64,000 bases of DNA from Candidatus Binataceae bacterium. GTDB taxonomy: Bacteria; Desulfobacterota; Binatia; Binatales; Binataceae. The stretch is from the NCBI GenBank assembly GCA_035508495.1, contig DATJMX010000014.1, positions 1 through 64,000 of the forward strand. The letters are read 5' to 3'. The notes under the pieces are model-generated. The model was not told the DNA's origin. It ran no database searches and worked only from the letters and a program-made list of their open reading frames with translations. The position numbers and the translations under genes were made by a program. Positions within the stretch are counted from its first letter, which is position 1. The number at the start of each line of letters is the position of its first letter. Below are positions 46,868 to 56,389 of the stretch, one piece after another.

Positions 46868-49234
46868 ATGACCGTTAAAAGAATCCTCAAGATCGTGCTG
46901 CTCGTGTTTGGTCTGCTGGTGCTGTTCGCGGTGCCGCCCACGCTCTACCTGTTCTTCAACTACTACCATCAGCTCGAGAACGAGGTCGTCACGCGCTTCT
47001 CGGGTAAGCGCTGGAACATCCCGTCGCGCGTCTATTCCGATTCGACGCTGATCTACCCCGGCGTCACGCTCAAGGACATCGGTTTCTTCGAGCGCCTGGC
47101 GCGGCTCAATTACCATCCCGTCGATCCGGGCAAGGTCGCGATGCGCGGCGAGTACAACTTCGACAAGCCGCACGGCAAGCTCGTGATCTTCCTGCACAGC
47201 TTTTCGTACCCGTACCGCAACTTCCCGGGCGAAATGATCCAGCTCGATATCAAGAGCGACCAGATTGTCTCGATGGAAGATCCCTCGAGCAACCATCCGA
47301 TCTTCTCCTTCGAGCTCGAGCCCGAAATGATCAACGGCATCTTCTCGGGCGATTGGCAGCAGCGCCATCTGGTTCCGCTCTCGCAGGTGCCGCCGTCGAT
47401 GATCGACGCGATCCTCGCCGCCGAGGATCACCGCTTCTATGAGCATCACGGTATCGACGTGGTGCGCACGATCAAGGCCGCCTACATCGATTTCACCTCG
47501 CACCAGGTGCGCCAGGGCGGTTCGACGCTCACACAGCAGTTGATGAAGAACTTCTTCCTCACCCGCGAGCGCAGCTACAAGCGCAAGATCAAAGAAGCGC
47601 TGATGGCGTATATCGCGGAGCAGAAATATTCCAAGGACGATATCCTCGAAAACTACATCAACGATATTTATCTCGGTCAGCGCGGGCAGGAAGGTATCTA
47701 CGGAATCTTCGAAGCCTCGCAATATTACTATTCCAAGGATCCGCGCGATTTGACGATCGCCGAGATGGCCTCGATTGCCGGCATGATCAGCTCGCCGAAC
47801 CGGCTGAACCCGCTGAGGCATCCTGATGCGTCCCGTCAGCGCCGTAACGAAGTGCTCGCCTCGATGATGACTGACGGTTACATCAGCAAGGCCGCCTACG
47901 ACGTAGCCGTGGCCGAGCCGATTCATGCGCGCGAGGTTTTTACCGAGAACAACGACGCGCCGTATTTCTTCGACTACGTGAAGAAGGAGCTCGAGGAGCG
48001 CTATCCGCCGTCGGTCCTCGACGCCGAGGGCCTGCGCATCTTCACCACCCTCGATGTGCATACGGAGAAGCTGGCCGAACATGCGATCGAGAAGAACCTC
48101 GAAGATCTTGAGGCCAAGCATGCGGCGCTCAGAAGGCGCGAGAAGAAGGAGCAACTCGAATCGTGCCTCGTTTCGATCGAGCCGCAGAGCGGCAAGATTC
48201 GCGCGATGGTCGGCGGCCGCGACTACCAGGAGAGCCAGTTCAATCGCGTCGTGCAGAGCAAGCGCCAGCCGGGATCGGTGTTCAAGCCGGTGACCTATCT
48301 GGCCGCGTTCGACGAAACGCTGAGTGGCGGTGCTGAGAAGCTGCTGCCGACCTCGTACATCGAGGATGCACCCTTCACGTGGCAGTACGGCGACATGAGC
48401 TGGACGCCCAACAATTACAAGGATCGTTTCTTCGGCCACGTCACGCTCGAGTTCGCGCTCCAGGAGTCGCTCAACTCGGCAACCGCGCGGCTGGCCAACG
48501 ATATCGGGCTCGATCGCATCCGCGCGATGGCGGCGAAGCTGGGCTTCGGCGACCTGCCGAACTATCCGTCGATCGTTCTCGGCGGTATCGAAGTCTCGCC
48601 GATGCAGGTCGCGCAGGCCTACGCGATTATCGCCAACGACGGCCTCGAAGTTCACCCTTACGCGATAACCGCCGTCGTCGACGAAAACGGCAAGGTCATC
48701 GAAGGACACGAATTCAAGGCTGAGCAGGTGATCTCGCCCGAGCTCGCGTACATGGGCCAGTTCATGCTCCAGCAGGTGATCAATCACGGCACCGGCGCGG
48801 GCGCGCGTACGATGGGCTTCACGCGGCCGGCCGCGGGCAAGACCGGTACGACCAACGACGAGAAAGATGCATGGTTCGCAGGCTTCACGCCCAACCTGCT
48901 GACCATCGTATGGACCGGCTTCGACCAGAAGGAAGTGCTGGGTCTCACCGGCGCGCAAGCCTCGCTGCCGGCGTGGACCGCGTTCATGAAAGCCGCGACG
49001 GCCTCGCGCCCGGCGCTCGATTTTGTCGCGCCGCCCGACATCGTCGTAGAAAGAATCGACCCGACGACAGGCTGCAAAGCTGGGCCAAACTGGCCTGTCG
49101 CGATCATGGGCGTGTTCCCCCAGGACCTCGCGCCGACCGTAGCCTGTTCGATTCAGAAGGGCGGGGGCACGCTCACTTCAATTGATAGCGGAGCGCCGCC
49201 CGAGCCCGACGGCGCCGCGGATCCCAACGACTGA
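46868..49234 (+). CDS. mrcB: Bifunctional penicillin-binding protein, class A (PBP1B-like)
   Basis: It polymerises lipid II (transglycosylase) and cross-links peptides (transpeptidase). The 788-residue protein has one N-terminal membrane helix and a UB2H-like region (RWNIPSRVYSDSTLIYPG, about 47-70), which points to PBP1B rather than PBP1A. The GT51 domain contains AAEDHRFYEHHGID and QGGSTLTQQLMKN. The transpeptidase motifs are SVFK (about residue 468), SLN in QESLNSATA, and KTGT (about 657). In E. coli the UB2H domain binds the LpoB activator; the downstream TPR protein overlaps this gene and could be a partner, which is inference. Confidence 0.92.
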   Translation: MTVKRILKIVLLVFGLLVLFAVPPTLYLFFNYYHQLENEVVTRFSGKRWNIPSRVYSDSTLIYPGVTLKDIGFFERLARLNYHPVDPGKVAMRGEYNFDKPHGKLVIFLHSFSYPYRNFPGEMIQLDIKSDQIVSMEDPSSNHPIFSFELEPEMINGIFSGDWQQRHLVPLSQVPPSMIDAILAAEDHRFYEHHGIDVVRTIKAAYIDFTSHQVRQGGSTLTQQLMKNFFLTRERSYKRKIKEALMAYIAEQKYSKDDILENYINDIYLGQRGQEGIYGIFEASQYYYSKDPRDLTIAEMASIAGMISSPNRLNPLRHPDASRQRRNEVLASMMTDGYISKAAYDVAVAEPIHAREVFTENNDAPYFFDYVKKELEERYPPSVLDAEGLRIFTTLDVHTEKLAEHAIEKNLEDLEAKHAALRRREKKEQLESCLVSIEPQSGKIRAMVGGRDYQESQFNRVVQSKRQPGSVFKPVTYLAAFDETLSGGAEKLLPTSYIEDAPFTWQYGDMSWTPNNYKDRFFGHVTLEFALQESLNSATARLANDIGLDRIRAMAAKLGFGDLPNYPSIVLGGIEVSPMQVAQAYAIIANDGLEVHPYAITAVVDENGKVIEGHEFKAEQVISPELAYMGQFMLQQVINHGTGAGARTMGFTRPAAGKTGTTNDEKDAWFAGFTPNLLTIVWTGFDQKEVLGLTGAQASLPAWTAFMKAATASRPALDFVAPPDIVVERIDPTTGCKAGPNWPVAIMGVFPQDLAPTVACSIQKGGGTLTSIDSGAPPEPDGAADPND

Positions 49235-50193
49235 TGCGCCTGATAGTCACGGCGCGATTCGCGCTCGCAATTCTCGCCGCTTCGCTCGCGCTGAATGGAC
49301 CGGCGCTGGCTTTCAACGAGCAGTCGATCGGCGGCGCCGATCTCCCGACTCCTACCGCAACGCCTTCGCCTGTGGCAGGCGCTGCTTCTCCGGGGGCCGC
49401 GCCGAGCGCCGCCGCGGCGGGATCGCCAGCCGCGCCAGCGTCCCCATCTGATGAAGATACTTCCGCTGCGGAAGAATCGCCTTCGAGTGCGGAATCGCCT
49501 GTGGCACAAGGCTCGGAAGCTGCGGCCGCCTCTCCCGCCGCCGAGGCATCGCCATCGTCAACGCCGACTGACATTCCGCCCGCGCTCGACATCGGCGCGG
49601 TCGCTCCGTCGGTGCAGGTCAGTGACGCGCCGCTGACGAACTTGATTGCGAGCGCGCCGAATCCCGCCCGAGCCGCCTCGCTGCGCGCGACCGAACAGGC
49701 CCGCAAGGAACTCGTCGCGGGCCACACCGACGAGGCGATCCGCGATCTCGGCAGCGCAGTCTCAATCGACGCGGGCAATGGCTACGCGTATCTCTACCTG
49801 GGTCGCGCTTACATCGCGAAACAGAACTACACGCAGGCCGAGGCATTCCTCAGGCGAGCCGAGGTCTCGTTCGGTGCCGACCCGGCGTGGCATAGCGAGG
49901 CGCTCGCGTTCGAGGGCGTCGCGCTCGAGGAAGCCGGTCAGCAACAGCAGGCCGTGACCGCGTACCAGAAGGCGCTCGCCATCGAGCCCGGAAATCTGAC
50001 CGCGCGCGTGGGCGCGACCCGCCTCGCCGACTACGCGCCCGCGGCTCCCGTTGGTGTATCGACCACCGAGGGCAATGCCTCGCTCATCCAATCGCCTCCT
50101 CAGAGCGCACCACCTCCCGAAGCGCCGCCCGAGGCCGAGCCGCCTCCGCCGCCGCCGTCAGGTCCTCCGCCCGAGGCTTCGCCGAACAACTAG
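49234..50193 (+). CDS. Exported TPR protein with Ala/Pro-rich flanks
   Basis: The ATG overlaps the PBP stop (TGATG), so translation is coupled. The 319-residue precursor has a signal peptide (cleavage near PALA-F), about 115 residues of Ala/Ser/Pro-rich linker, a TPR domain (about 140-270; GHTDEAIRDLGSAVSIDAGN, YAYLYLGRAYIAKQNYTQA shortened here, and QQQAVTAYQKALAIEPGN), and a Pro-rich tail. The layout (periplasmic TPR scaffold attached to a PBP gene) suggests a synthase regulator, but no family match is claimed. Confidence 0.78.
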   Translation: MRLIVTARFALAILAASLALNGPALAFNEQSIGGADLPTPTATPSPVAGAASPGAAPSAAAAGSPAAPASPSDEDTSAAEESPSSAESPVAQGSEAAAASPAAEASPSSTPTDIPPALDIGAVAPSVQVSDAPLTNLIASAPNPARAASLRATEQARKELVAGHTDEAIRDLGSAVSIDAGNGYAYLYLGRAYIAKQNYTQAEAFLRRAEVSFGADPAWHSEALAFEGVALEEAGQQQQAVTAYQKALAIEPGNLTARVGATRLADYAPAAPVGVSTTEGNASLIQSPPQSAPPPEAPPEAEPPPPPPSGPPPEASPNN

Positions 50194-50236
50194 GCGCTTC
50201 TTCAACCGCGGATCGAAGCGGGATATCTTTGACAGC

Positions 50237-51241
50237 ATGTTGATTCTCGGAATCGAATCGTCCTGCGACGATGCCGCCGCAGCAGTAATCGAGACTGCGG
50301 TGCCGGGCATCGTCGAGATGCGCGCGAGCAGCGTCGCCAACCAGGACGATATCCATCGCGCGTACGGCGGCATCGTGCCCGAGCTTGCGTCGCGCAATCA
50401 CGTCATCACGATTCTGCCGGTGATCGAGCGCACGCTCGCCGCCGCGGGATGCACGCTCGCCGATATCGAGGGAATCGCCGTGACGCGCGGTCCCGGCCTT
50501 GTCGGCTCGCTGCTCGTGGGCCTCATGTGCGCCAAGGGGCTCGCGCAGAGCACGGGCATCCCGATGGTCGGCGTCAATCACATCGAGGGGCATATTCTCG
50601 CGCCGCTGCTCGAGCATCGCGTCGAGTTCCCGTTCCTCGCGCTGGTGGTATCCGGTGGTCATACCGCCCTGTTCGCGGTCGAAGGCTTCGGCGGCTATCG
50701 GCGGCTCGGCCGCACGCGCGACGATGCCGCGGGCGAAGCGTTCGACAAGGTCGCGAAGCTGATGGGCCTCGGCTATCCGGGCGGCAAAATTATCGACGAG
50801 CTGTCACGCTCGGGTAACCGCAAGAGCGTGCGCATTCCGCGCGCCCACGTGCGCGGCGCGCCGATGGATTTCAGCTTCAGCGGCGTTAAAACGTCGGTCG
50901 CGACGCTGCTGCGCTCCGAGGCCGGCGCGGCGCTCGAGTCTTCCGATCTGGCTGCGAGCTTCCAGGAAGCCGTGGTCGACATGCTGGTCAAGCCGACGAT
51001 CGCCGCGGCGCGCGAGCTCGGCGTCGATACTATCGTGCTCACCGGCGGCGTTGCGGCGAACTCGCGCCTGCGCGACAAGCTGGCGCAGGCTGCGGCCGAG
51101 GATGGGCGCCGCCTTATTGCGCCCTCGTTTAAGTTTTGCACGGACAACGCCGCGATGATCGCGCTCGCAGGCAGCTACCGGCTGCTCCGCGGCGAGCGCG
51201 ACGACCTCGCGATCGACGCCGAGGCCAACCTCGCGCTGTAG
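50237..51241 (+). CDS. tsaD: tRNA N6-adenosine threonylcarbamoyltransferase TsaD
   Basis: TsaD transfers the threonylcarbamoyl group to A37 of ANN-decoding tRNAs. The start at 50237 begins the conserved LILGIESSCDDAAAA; the longer upstream frame is not conserved. Metal ligands are His in NHIEGH, and GGHT, DEAFDKVAKLMGLGYPGG and SFSGVKT follow the family order. Length 334 is normal. Partners TsaB, TsaC and TsaE are not in the window. The rsmA start overlaps its stop by one base. Confidence 0.96.
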   Translation: MLILGIESSCDDAAAAVIETAVPGIVEMRASSVANQDDIHRAYGGIVPELASRNHVITILPVIERTLAAAGCTLADIEGIAVTRGPGLVGSLLVGLMCAKGLAQSTGIPMVGVNHIEGHILAPLLEHRVEFPFLALVVSGGHTALFAVEGFGGYRRLGRTRDDAAGEAFDKVAKLMGLGYPGGKIIDELSRSGNRKSVRIPRAHVRGAPMDFSFSGVKTSVATLLRSEAGAALESSDLAASFQEAVVDMLVKPTIAAARELGVDTIVLTGGVAANSRLRDKLAQAAAEDGRRLIAPSFKFCTDNAAMIALAGSYRLLRGERDDLAIDAEANLAL

Positions 51242-52125
51242 TGCAGTTGCCGCGCAAGCCTCCTTTAAGATCGTCGCCGACGCGCCCCGCGTCCGCGCTC
51301 GCCACGGCCGGCGTGCGGCCGACCAAATCTCGCGGGCAGAATTTTCTCGTCGCGCCAGCGGTCGCGCACCGAATCGTCTCGTTAGCCGAGATCGAGCCGG
51401 GCGACGATGTCATCGAGATCGGGCCGGGCCTCGGCATCCTCACCGAAAGAATCGTCGAGCAGCCGATCGGCAAGCTGACATTGATCGAGCTCGATCCGCG
51501 TCTCGCCCAGCGGCTCGTCGATCGCTTCGCCGAGATCGATCTCGTGCACGTGCTCAACACCGACTTCCTTGAGATCGATCTGGCGTCGGAGCTTCCCGCA
51601 CCGGCCATTGCGATCGGCAACCTGCCGTTCAACGTCGCCGCCGCGATTCTGCGCAAGCTCTGCGACGACGCCATGATGTTCAAGCGGCTGGTCCTGATGT
51701 TTCAGCGCGAAGTCGCCGAGCGGATTCGCGCCCGCCCGGGCGACGACGCTTACTCGGCGCTGACGGTGTACACCGCGCTCTACTGGCGAATCGATGCGCA
51801 CTTCATCGTCGCAGCCGGCAGCTTCCATCCGCGGCCCAAGGTCGATGCCGAAGTGCTGCGCTTCGTACCGCTGAACCCTCGGCCCTTCGAGGCGAGCGAC
51901 GAGCGCGCCGTGCTCGCTGTCGTGCGCGCGTCGTTCGCGGCGCGGCGCAAAACGATTCGCAATTCTCTCATCGGCGCGTTGTCGATCGAGCCAACGAAGA
52001 TAGACGCCGCGCTCAACGACGCCGGTATCAACCCGAGCGCGCGCGCCGAGACTCTCGCGGTCGGCGCGTTCGTAAGCCTTGCGCGCGCGATGCGCGGCGA
52101 TCTAATCACTCTCGATAACCGCTGA
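51241..52125 (+). CDS. rsmA: 16S rRNA (A1518/A1519-N6,N6)-dimethyltransferase (KsgA)
   Basis: RsmA dimethylates two adenines in helix 45 of 16S rRNA late in 30S assembly. Motifs: KSRGQNFLVAPAVAHRIV, VIEIGPGLGILTE (SAM-binding), NTDFLEID, and the catalytic IGNLPFNVAAAI (NLPF instead of the commoner NLPY). The C-terminal domain has SFHPRPKVDAEVLRF. The GTG start at 51241 overlaps the tsaD stop; the first about 25 residues are not conserved. mutM overlaps its end. Confidence 0.93.
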   Translation: MQLPRKPPLRSSPTRPASALATAGVRPTKSRGQNFLVAPAVAHRIVSLAEIEPGDDVIEIGPGLGILTERIVEQPIGKLTLIELDPRLAQRLVDRFAEIDLVHVLNTDFLEIDLASELPAPAIAIGNLPFNVAAAILRKLCDDAMMFKRLVLMFQREVAERIRARPGDDAYSALTVYTALYWRIDAHFIVAAGSFHPRPKVDAEVLRFVPLNPRPFEASDERAVLAVVRASFAARRKTIRNSLIGALSIEPTKIDAALNDAGINPSARAETLAVGAFVSLARAMRGDLITLDNR

Positions 52126-52958
52126 TGCCTGAACTGCCTGAAGTCGAATCGCTCCGCCGCATCCTGCATCGCTCTGCCGTGGGCCGCACGATCACGAAGG
52201 TTCGCGTGACCGAGCCGCGCCTGCGCCGCCGCGTCGCCGCCGATTTTGCCGCGGCGCTCGCCGGCCGCCGCATCGACGACATCACGCGCCGCGCCAAGTA
52301 CCTGATGCTCGAGCTCGCCGGCGAGATGACGCTGCTGACCCATCTCGGCATGAGCGGCAGCCTGACGCATCGCGGACGCGACTTCAAAGACGACGAATTC
52401 GACGCCAAGCACGATCACGTCACGCTCGCGCTCGACGACGGCACTAATCTCGTTTACAACGACCCGCGCCGCTTCGGCCTGATGATGGCGGTGGCGCGCG
52501 CCGAGCTGGCGAGCCTCGCCGAGCTGCGTGGGATCGGCCCCGAGCCGCTGTCGCGCGAATTCAACGCCGACTACCTCGCATCGAAAGCGCGCGGCAAGAA
52601 AGTCGCGATCAAAAATCTGATCATGGACCAGCGCGTGGTCGCCGGTATCGGCAATATCTACGCGTCGGAGATCCTGTTTCGCGCGAAAGTCCGCCCGACG
52701 CGGCGCGCCGGCAAGGTCAAACGCGACGAGCTCGAGCGAATCGTCGCGGCGACGCCCGTGATCCTGCGCGCCGCGATCGGCAGCCGCGGCACCACCTTCC
52801 GCAGCTATCGCGATTCCGAAGGCCAGCCCGGCCGCTTCGCAAAACAACTCCAAGTTTACGGCCGCGACGGCGAACCGTGCTACGTCTGCGGCACGCCGAT
52901 TCGCAACGTCGTCGTGGGCCAGCGCGCGAGCTTCTACTGCCCGAAGTGCCAGCGCTGA
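52125..52958 (+). CDS. mutM: Formamidopyrimidine-DNA glycosylase (Fpg)
   Basis: MutM excises 8-oxoguanine and formamidopyrimidines. The N-terminal catalytic PELPEVE gives Pro2 and Glu3. The catalytic Lys is in RRAKYLMLEL, the loop HLGMSGSL and NDPRRFG are present, and the DNA-binding helix-two-turn-helix has VVAGIGNIYASEILF. The C-terminal zinc finger has CYVCGTP and CPKCQR. The start overlaps the rsmA stop (TGATG). The 277-residue length is normal. Confidence 0.96.
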   Translation: MPELPEVESLRRILHRSAVGRTITKVRVTEPRLRRRVAADFAAALAGRRIDDITRRAKYLMLELAGEMTLLTHLGMSGSLTHRGRDFKDDEFDAKHDHVTLALDDGTNLVYNDPRRFGLMMAVARAELASLAELRGIGPEPLSREFNADYLASKARGKKVAIKNLIMDQRVVAGIGNIYASEILFRAKVRPTRRAGKVKRDELERIVAATPVILRAAIGSRGTTFRSYRDSEGQPGRFAKQLQVYGRDGEPCYVCGTPIRNVVVGQRASFYCPKCQR

Positions 52959-52990
52959 AGATGAACCGAACGTATCGCGAGGAGACCCGC

Positions 52991-54448
52991 ATGAATCAAC
53001 GACGCCGCGCGCGACTTACGATCCTCATGTCCGCGTGCGCGATCGCGCTCGCGATCTTCAGCGTTGCTCCCGCGTTCAGCGCCGATGCATCCGCGCCGCA
53101 GCCAACGCAAGCTCTCGACTGGAAAGCGCTCAACGACGAAGCCCTCGGCTACTTCCGAACCTATCTGCAATTCGACACGACCAATCCTCCCAGCAACACC
53201 ACCGCCGCGATCGCGTTCCTCAAGCAAATCCTCGACAAGGAAGGAATCGAGAACACGGTCTTCGAAAGCAAACCCGGGATGGTCTCGCTGGTCGCCAAGC
53301 TGCGCGGTCCCGAGGGCAAGAAACCGCTGCTACTGATGTCGCATGCCGACGTCGTGCCGGCGATCGCCTCGAACTGGTTTCATCCTCCGTTCAGCGCCGA
53401 TCTCGAAGAGGGCTTCGTGTGGGGACGCGGCGCCATCGACAACAAGGCCCACGGCATCATGGCCCTGATGACGCTGCTCGCGCTGAAGCGTCAGAACATT
53501 CCGCTCAGCCGCGGGGTGGAGATGATGGTGAATCCCGACGAGGAAGCGGGCGGCGCGAACGGCGCCGAATGGATGGTGAAGAATCATTGGGACGCGATCG
53601 ATCCCGCCTTCGCGATCAACGAGGGCGGCGGCGCCGAGCCCGGATGGCTCGGCACTTCCGGCACGACGTTCCTCGTCGCGGTGTCGGAGAAGCGCGTTTT
53701 CTGGATGCACGTGACGGCCACGGGCCACGCGGGTCACGGCTCGGTGCCGCGGCCCGACAATCCGAATCTCATTTTGATCAACGCGCTGCACAACGTCGCC
53801 GAGAATCAGCCGCCGTGGCGAATCACGCCGATCTTCGCCGAGGCGATGGCGACCGTCGCAGAGTCCAAGAGCTTCCCCACCTCGTTCGAGCTGGCGCATC
53901 TCGGATGGCCCTATATGGCGGACTTCGCGGCGCGCGGACCGCTCGCGCCGTACGATATCCAGGCTCTGATGCGCGATACGATTTCGCTCACGATGCTGAA
54001 GTCGGGCTACAAGGTGAACGTAGTGCCGTCGGAAGCTGAGGCGGGACTCGATTGCCGGCTCCTGCCCGGCACCGACTCCGATGCGTTCCTGAAGCATCTT
54101 CACGAGCTGATGGGCAACGACGATCGGATCGCGATCGACGTGCTGCAGAAGCCCGACGACGCCGAGCCTTCGCCGACCAGCGGGGAGGCCTGGGATGCGA
54201 TCAAAGCGGTCGCCGCCAAGGACTTCAAAGACGCGAGCGTCGTTCCCTGGATGACGACCGGCGGCACCGATTCGCGATTCCTGCGCGCGCACGGCGTGCC
54301 ATCGTACGGCTTCGTGCCGATCATCCTCGCGCCGGAGGAGATGGAGCGCGTGCACGGCGACAACGAGCGCTTGTCGATCGACAACCTCAATCGCGGCGTA
54401 CGCGCGACATATGATCTGACGATGCAGCTCTGTGGTCCCGGCAAATAG
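52991..54448 (+). CDS. Exported M20-family metallopeptidase
   Basis: A di-zinc amidohydrolase or peptidase of the M20 family, in the periplasm. The start at 52991 has GAGGAG 6 nt upstream and a signal peptide (cleavage near AFSA-D); an ATG at 52961 is less likely. Metal ligands: MSHADVVP (His, Asp), WGRGAIDNK (bridging Asp), NPDEEAGG (catalytic and metal Glu), and a late His in RVHGDNERLS. The dimerisation lid has TGHAGHGSVPRPDN. The substrate (dipeptide, N-acyl amino acid or carnosine-like) cannot be named. Confidence 0.88.
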   Translation: MNQRRRARLTILMSACAIALAIFSVAPAFSADASAPQPTQALDWKALNDEALGYFRTYLQFDTTNPPSNTTAAIAFLKQILDKEGIENTVFESKPGMVSLVAKLRGPEGKKPLLLMSHADVVPAIASNWFHPPFSADLEEGFVWGRGAIDNKAHGIMALMTLLALKRQNIPLSRGVEMMVNPDEEAGGANGAEWMVKNHWDAIDPAFAINEGGGAEPGWLGTSGTTFLVAVSEKRVFWMHVTATGHAGHGSVPRPDNPNLILINALHNVAENQPPWRITPIFAEAMATVAESKSFPTSFELAHLGWPYMADFAARGPLAPYDIQALMRDTISLTMLKSGYKVNVVPSEAEAGLDCRLLPGTDSDAFLKHLHELMGNDDRIAIDVLQKPDDAEPSPTSGEAWDAIKAVAAKDFKDASVVPWMTTGGTDSRFLRAHGVPSYGFVPIILAPEEMERVHGDNERLSIDNLNRGVRATYDLTMQLCGPGK

Positions 54449-54500
54449 CGATCGCGTCGCGATAGCGGTCGGAACGCGGCGAACATAAAATTTCATCTGC

Positions 54501-54905
54501 GTGATCGAGATTCGGGTAAAAACCAACGCTCGCGCCGAGTTCGTCGATATCACGGGCGACGTGAACGACGCGCTCGGCAAGATCGGCGCGGCGTCGGGCC
54601 TCTGCAACCTGTTCGTCCCGCATACGACCTGCGCCGTGATCGTGTCGGAGAACTGGGATCCCGACGTTACGACCGACATGCTCAAGCATTTCGAGTATCT
54701 CGTGCCGCGCGACGGCGGCTTTCGCCATAGCGAGGGCAATTCGCAGGCGCACATCCTATCTGTCATGCTCGGCACGTCGATCAATGTCCCGGTTGAGAGC
54801 CGCAAGCTCCGGCTGGGACGTTGGCAGGGCGTGATGCTCGCGGAGTTCGACGGCCCGCGCGAGCGCACGGTCGTGGTGAGCGTGGCGGCCGCGGCGAAGT
54901 CGTAG
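54501..54905 (+). CDS. YjbQ/UPF0047 family protein
   Basis: A 134-residue protein with the full UPF0047 signature: CNLFVPHTTCAVIVSENWDPDV, then YRHSEGNSQAHILSVMLGTS shortened here to GNSQAHILSVMLGTS, LGRWQGVMLAEFDGPRERT. Members bind metal through conserved His residues and weakly rescue thiamine-phosphate synthase mutants, but the physiological role is unknown. The start is GTG. It is 10 nt before the prepilin peptidase gene. Confidence 0.9.
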   Translation: MIEIRVKTNARAEFVDITGDVNDALGKIGAASGLCNLFVPHTTCAVIVSENWDPDVTTDMLKHFEYLVPRDGGFRHSEGNSQAHILSVMLGTSINVPVESRKLRLGRWQGVMLAEFDGPRERTVVVSVAAAAKS

Positions 54906-54914
54906 GGGGACTGC

Positions 54915-55745
54915 ATGGACGAGATTCCGGTGTGGGTGGGCGGCACGATCGCGTTCCTGCTCGGCGCGAGCGTGGGCAGCTTCGTGAGCGTTGTCGCATG
55001 GCGGCTGCCGCGCGAAGTTTCGATCGTCTCGCCGCGCTCGTATTGCGAGAGCTGCGAGCGCGCGCTGCCGTTCTGGGCGAATATCCCGATCCTAGCGTAC
55101 ATCGGACTGCGCGGGCGCTGCCTGATGTGCGGTGCGCCGATTTCATTCCGCCATTTCTTGGCTGAAATCTCACTTGCCGTTACGGCGCTCTTCCTGTTCC
55201 TGATGTTCCCGCTCGGCAGCGCGATCGCGCGCTTCATCCTCTGCTCGGCGCTGTGGATCGTCGCGATGATCGACTACGACTGGCGCATCGTGCCGCACGT
55301 GATCACGTTCCCGGGCATGGTCATCGGTCTCGTCGCCTCGTGGCTCCTGATGCCGGAGATTGGACTCGGCGGCGCGCTGCTCGGCCTCGTGATCGGCAGC
55401 GGCGTGTTGTTCCTCACCGGCGAGCTCTACCAGCTCGTGCGCGGCCACGAGGGTATCGGCATGGGCGACGTGTGGCTGCTCGGAATGATCGGCGCCTTTC
55501 TCGGATGGATCGGCGTCGTGTTCACGCTTTTCTTCGGCTCGATCTTCGGCGTCGTCGGCGGCGTCGCGAGCGCACTTTCCAATGACAAGGGAACTGCGCC
55601 GCCGGCCAATCCCGAGCTCGAAAAGACCGACGCCGACGTATCGATTCTGAAAACCGAAGTTCCGTTTGGCCCATTCCTCGCGATCGCGGCCGGAATCTAC
55701 ACGCTCTTTCAGCCGCAGTTGACGCACTGGTATTTTGGCGGCTGA
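54915..55745 (+). CDS. pilD: Prepilin peptidase (A24, PilD-like)
   Basis: PilD cleaves and N-methylates prepilins of type IV pili and type II secretion pseudopilins. The 276-residue membrane protein has the N-terminal FLLGASVGSFVSVVAWRLP, a cytoplasmic methylase region with two Cys pairs (CESC and CLMC), and the catalytic aspartates in MIDYDWRIVPHVITF and GIGMGDVWLLG (GxGD). An unusual long insert with Lys/Glu residues (ALSNDKGTAPPANPELEKTD) precedes the last helix. Pilin genes are not in the window. tmk overlaps its stop by one base. Confidence 0.9.
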   Translation: MDEIPVWVGGTIAFLLGASVGSFVSVVAWRLPREVSIVSPRSYCESCERALPFWANIPILAYIGLRGRCLMCGAPISFRHFLAEISLAVTALFLFLMFPLGSAIARFILCSALWIVAMIDYDWRIVPHVITFPGMVIGLVASWLLMPEIGLGGALLGLVIGSGVLFLTGELYQLVRGHEGIGMGDVWLLGMIGAFLGWIGVVFTLFFGSIFGVVGGVASALSNDKGTAPPANPELEKTDADVSILKTEVPFGPFLAIAAGIYTLFQPQLTHWYFGG

Positions 55746-56389
55746 TGGCGCGCGGACTGTTCATCACCCTCGAAGGCGTCGAGGGCTCGGGCAAGACCAC
55801 GCAGGCGGCGATCCTCGCCGACGCGCTCCGCGCCGCGGGCCGCAGCGCGATCGTCACCCACGAGCCCGGCGGTACGCGCGCGGGCGAAACGATTCGCGCG
55901 ATCTTTCTCGATCCCGCGGTCAGGCTCGACGTCTCCGCCGAGCTGCTGCTCGTACTCGCCGATCGCGCGCAGCACGTGCGCGAGAAGCTCCGGCCCGCCT
56001 TGGAAGCCGGCGAGATCGTAATCTGCGATCGCTACTCCGATTCGACCACCGCGTATCAAGGCTACGGCCGCGGCTTCGATTTGAAGCTGCTCGGCGAGCT
56101 GAATCGGCTCGCGAGCGACGGCCTGAAGCCCGATCTCACGATCGTGCTCGACCTCGCCGCAGAGACCGGACTCGAGCGCACGCGCACTCGCGCCAAACAC
56201 GGCGCGCGCGGCGCGGATCGTTTCGAAAGCGAGCGCAACGAGTTTCATCGCAAGGTGCGCGACGGCTTCCTCGTGATCGCCGCCGCCGAACCGAATCGCG
56301 TCACGATCATCAACGCCGATCGCGAGCGCGAAACGGTCACCGCCGAAATCAAGCGCGTCGTCGACGCGCTCATCCAGCGATGCCTCTAG
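55745..56389 (+). CDS. tmk: Thymidylate kinase
   Basis: Tmk phosphorylates dTMP to dTDP. The 214-residue protein has the P-loop LEGVEGSGKTTQ, HEPGGTRAGETIR, ICDRYSDSTTAYQGYGRG and a LID region RTRTRAKHGARGADRFE. Start overlaps the preceding stop (TGATG); holB begins 10 nt before its end. The tmk-holB-PSP1-metG-tatD order is like that of Bacillus tmk-holB-yaaT-metS-yabD. Confidence 0.94.
   Translation: MARGLFITLEGVEGSGKTTQAAILADALRAAGRSAIVTHEPGGTRAGETIRAIFLDPAVRLDVSAELLLVLADRAQHVREKLRPALEAGEIVICDRYSDSTTAYQGYGRGFDLKLLGELNRLASDGLKPDLTIVLDLAAETGLERTRTRAKHGARGADRFESERNEFHRKVRDGFLVIAAAEPNRVTIINADRERETVTAEIKRVVDALIQRCL

Noticed and set aside
46829..48958. A 709-codon antisense frame over the PBP gene
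   Set aside because: Shadow of a clear penicillin-binding protein; composition is typical of antisense translation.
53330..55237. A 635-codon antisense frame over the M20 peptidase, yjbQ and pilD
   Set aside because: It covers three supported genes on the other strand and has no recognisable motif.
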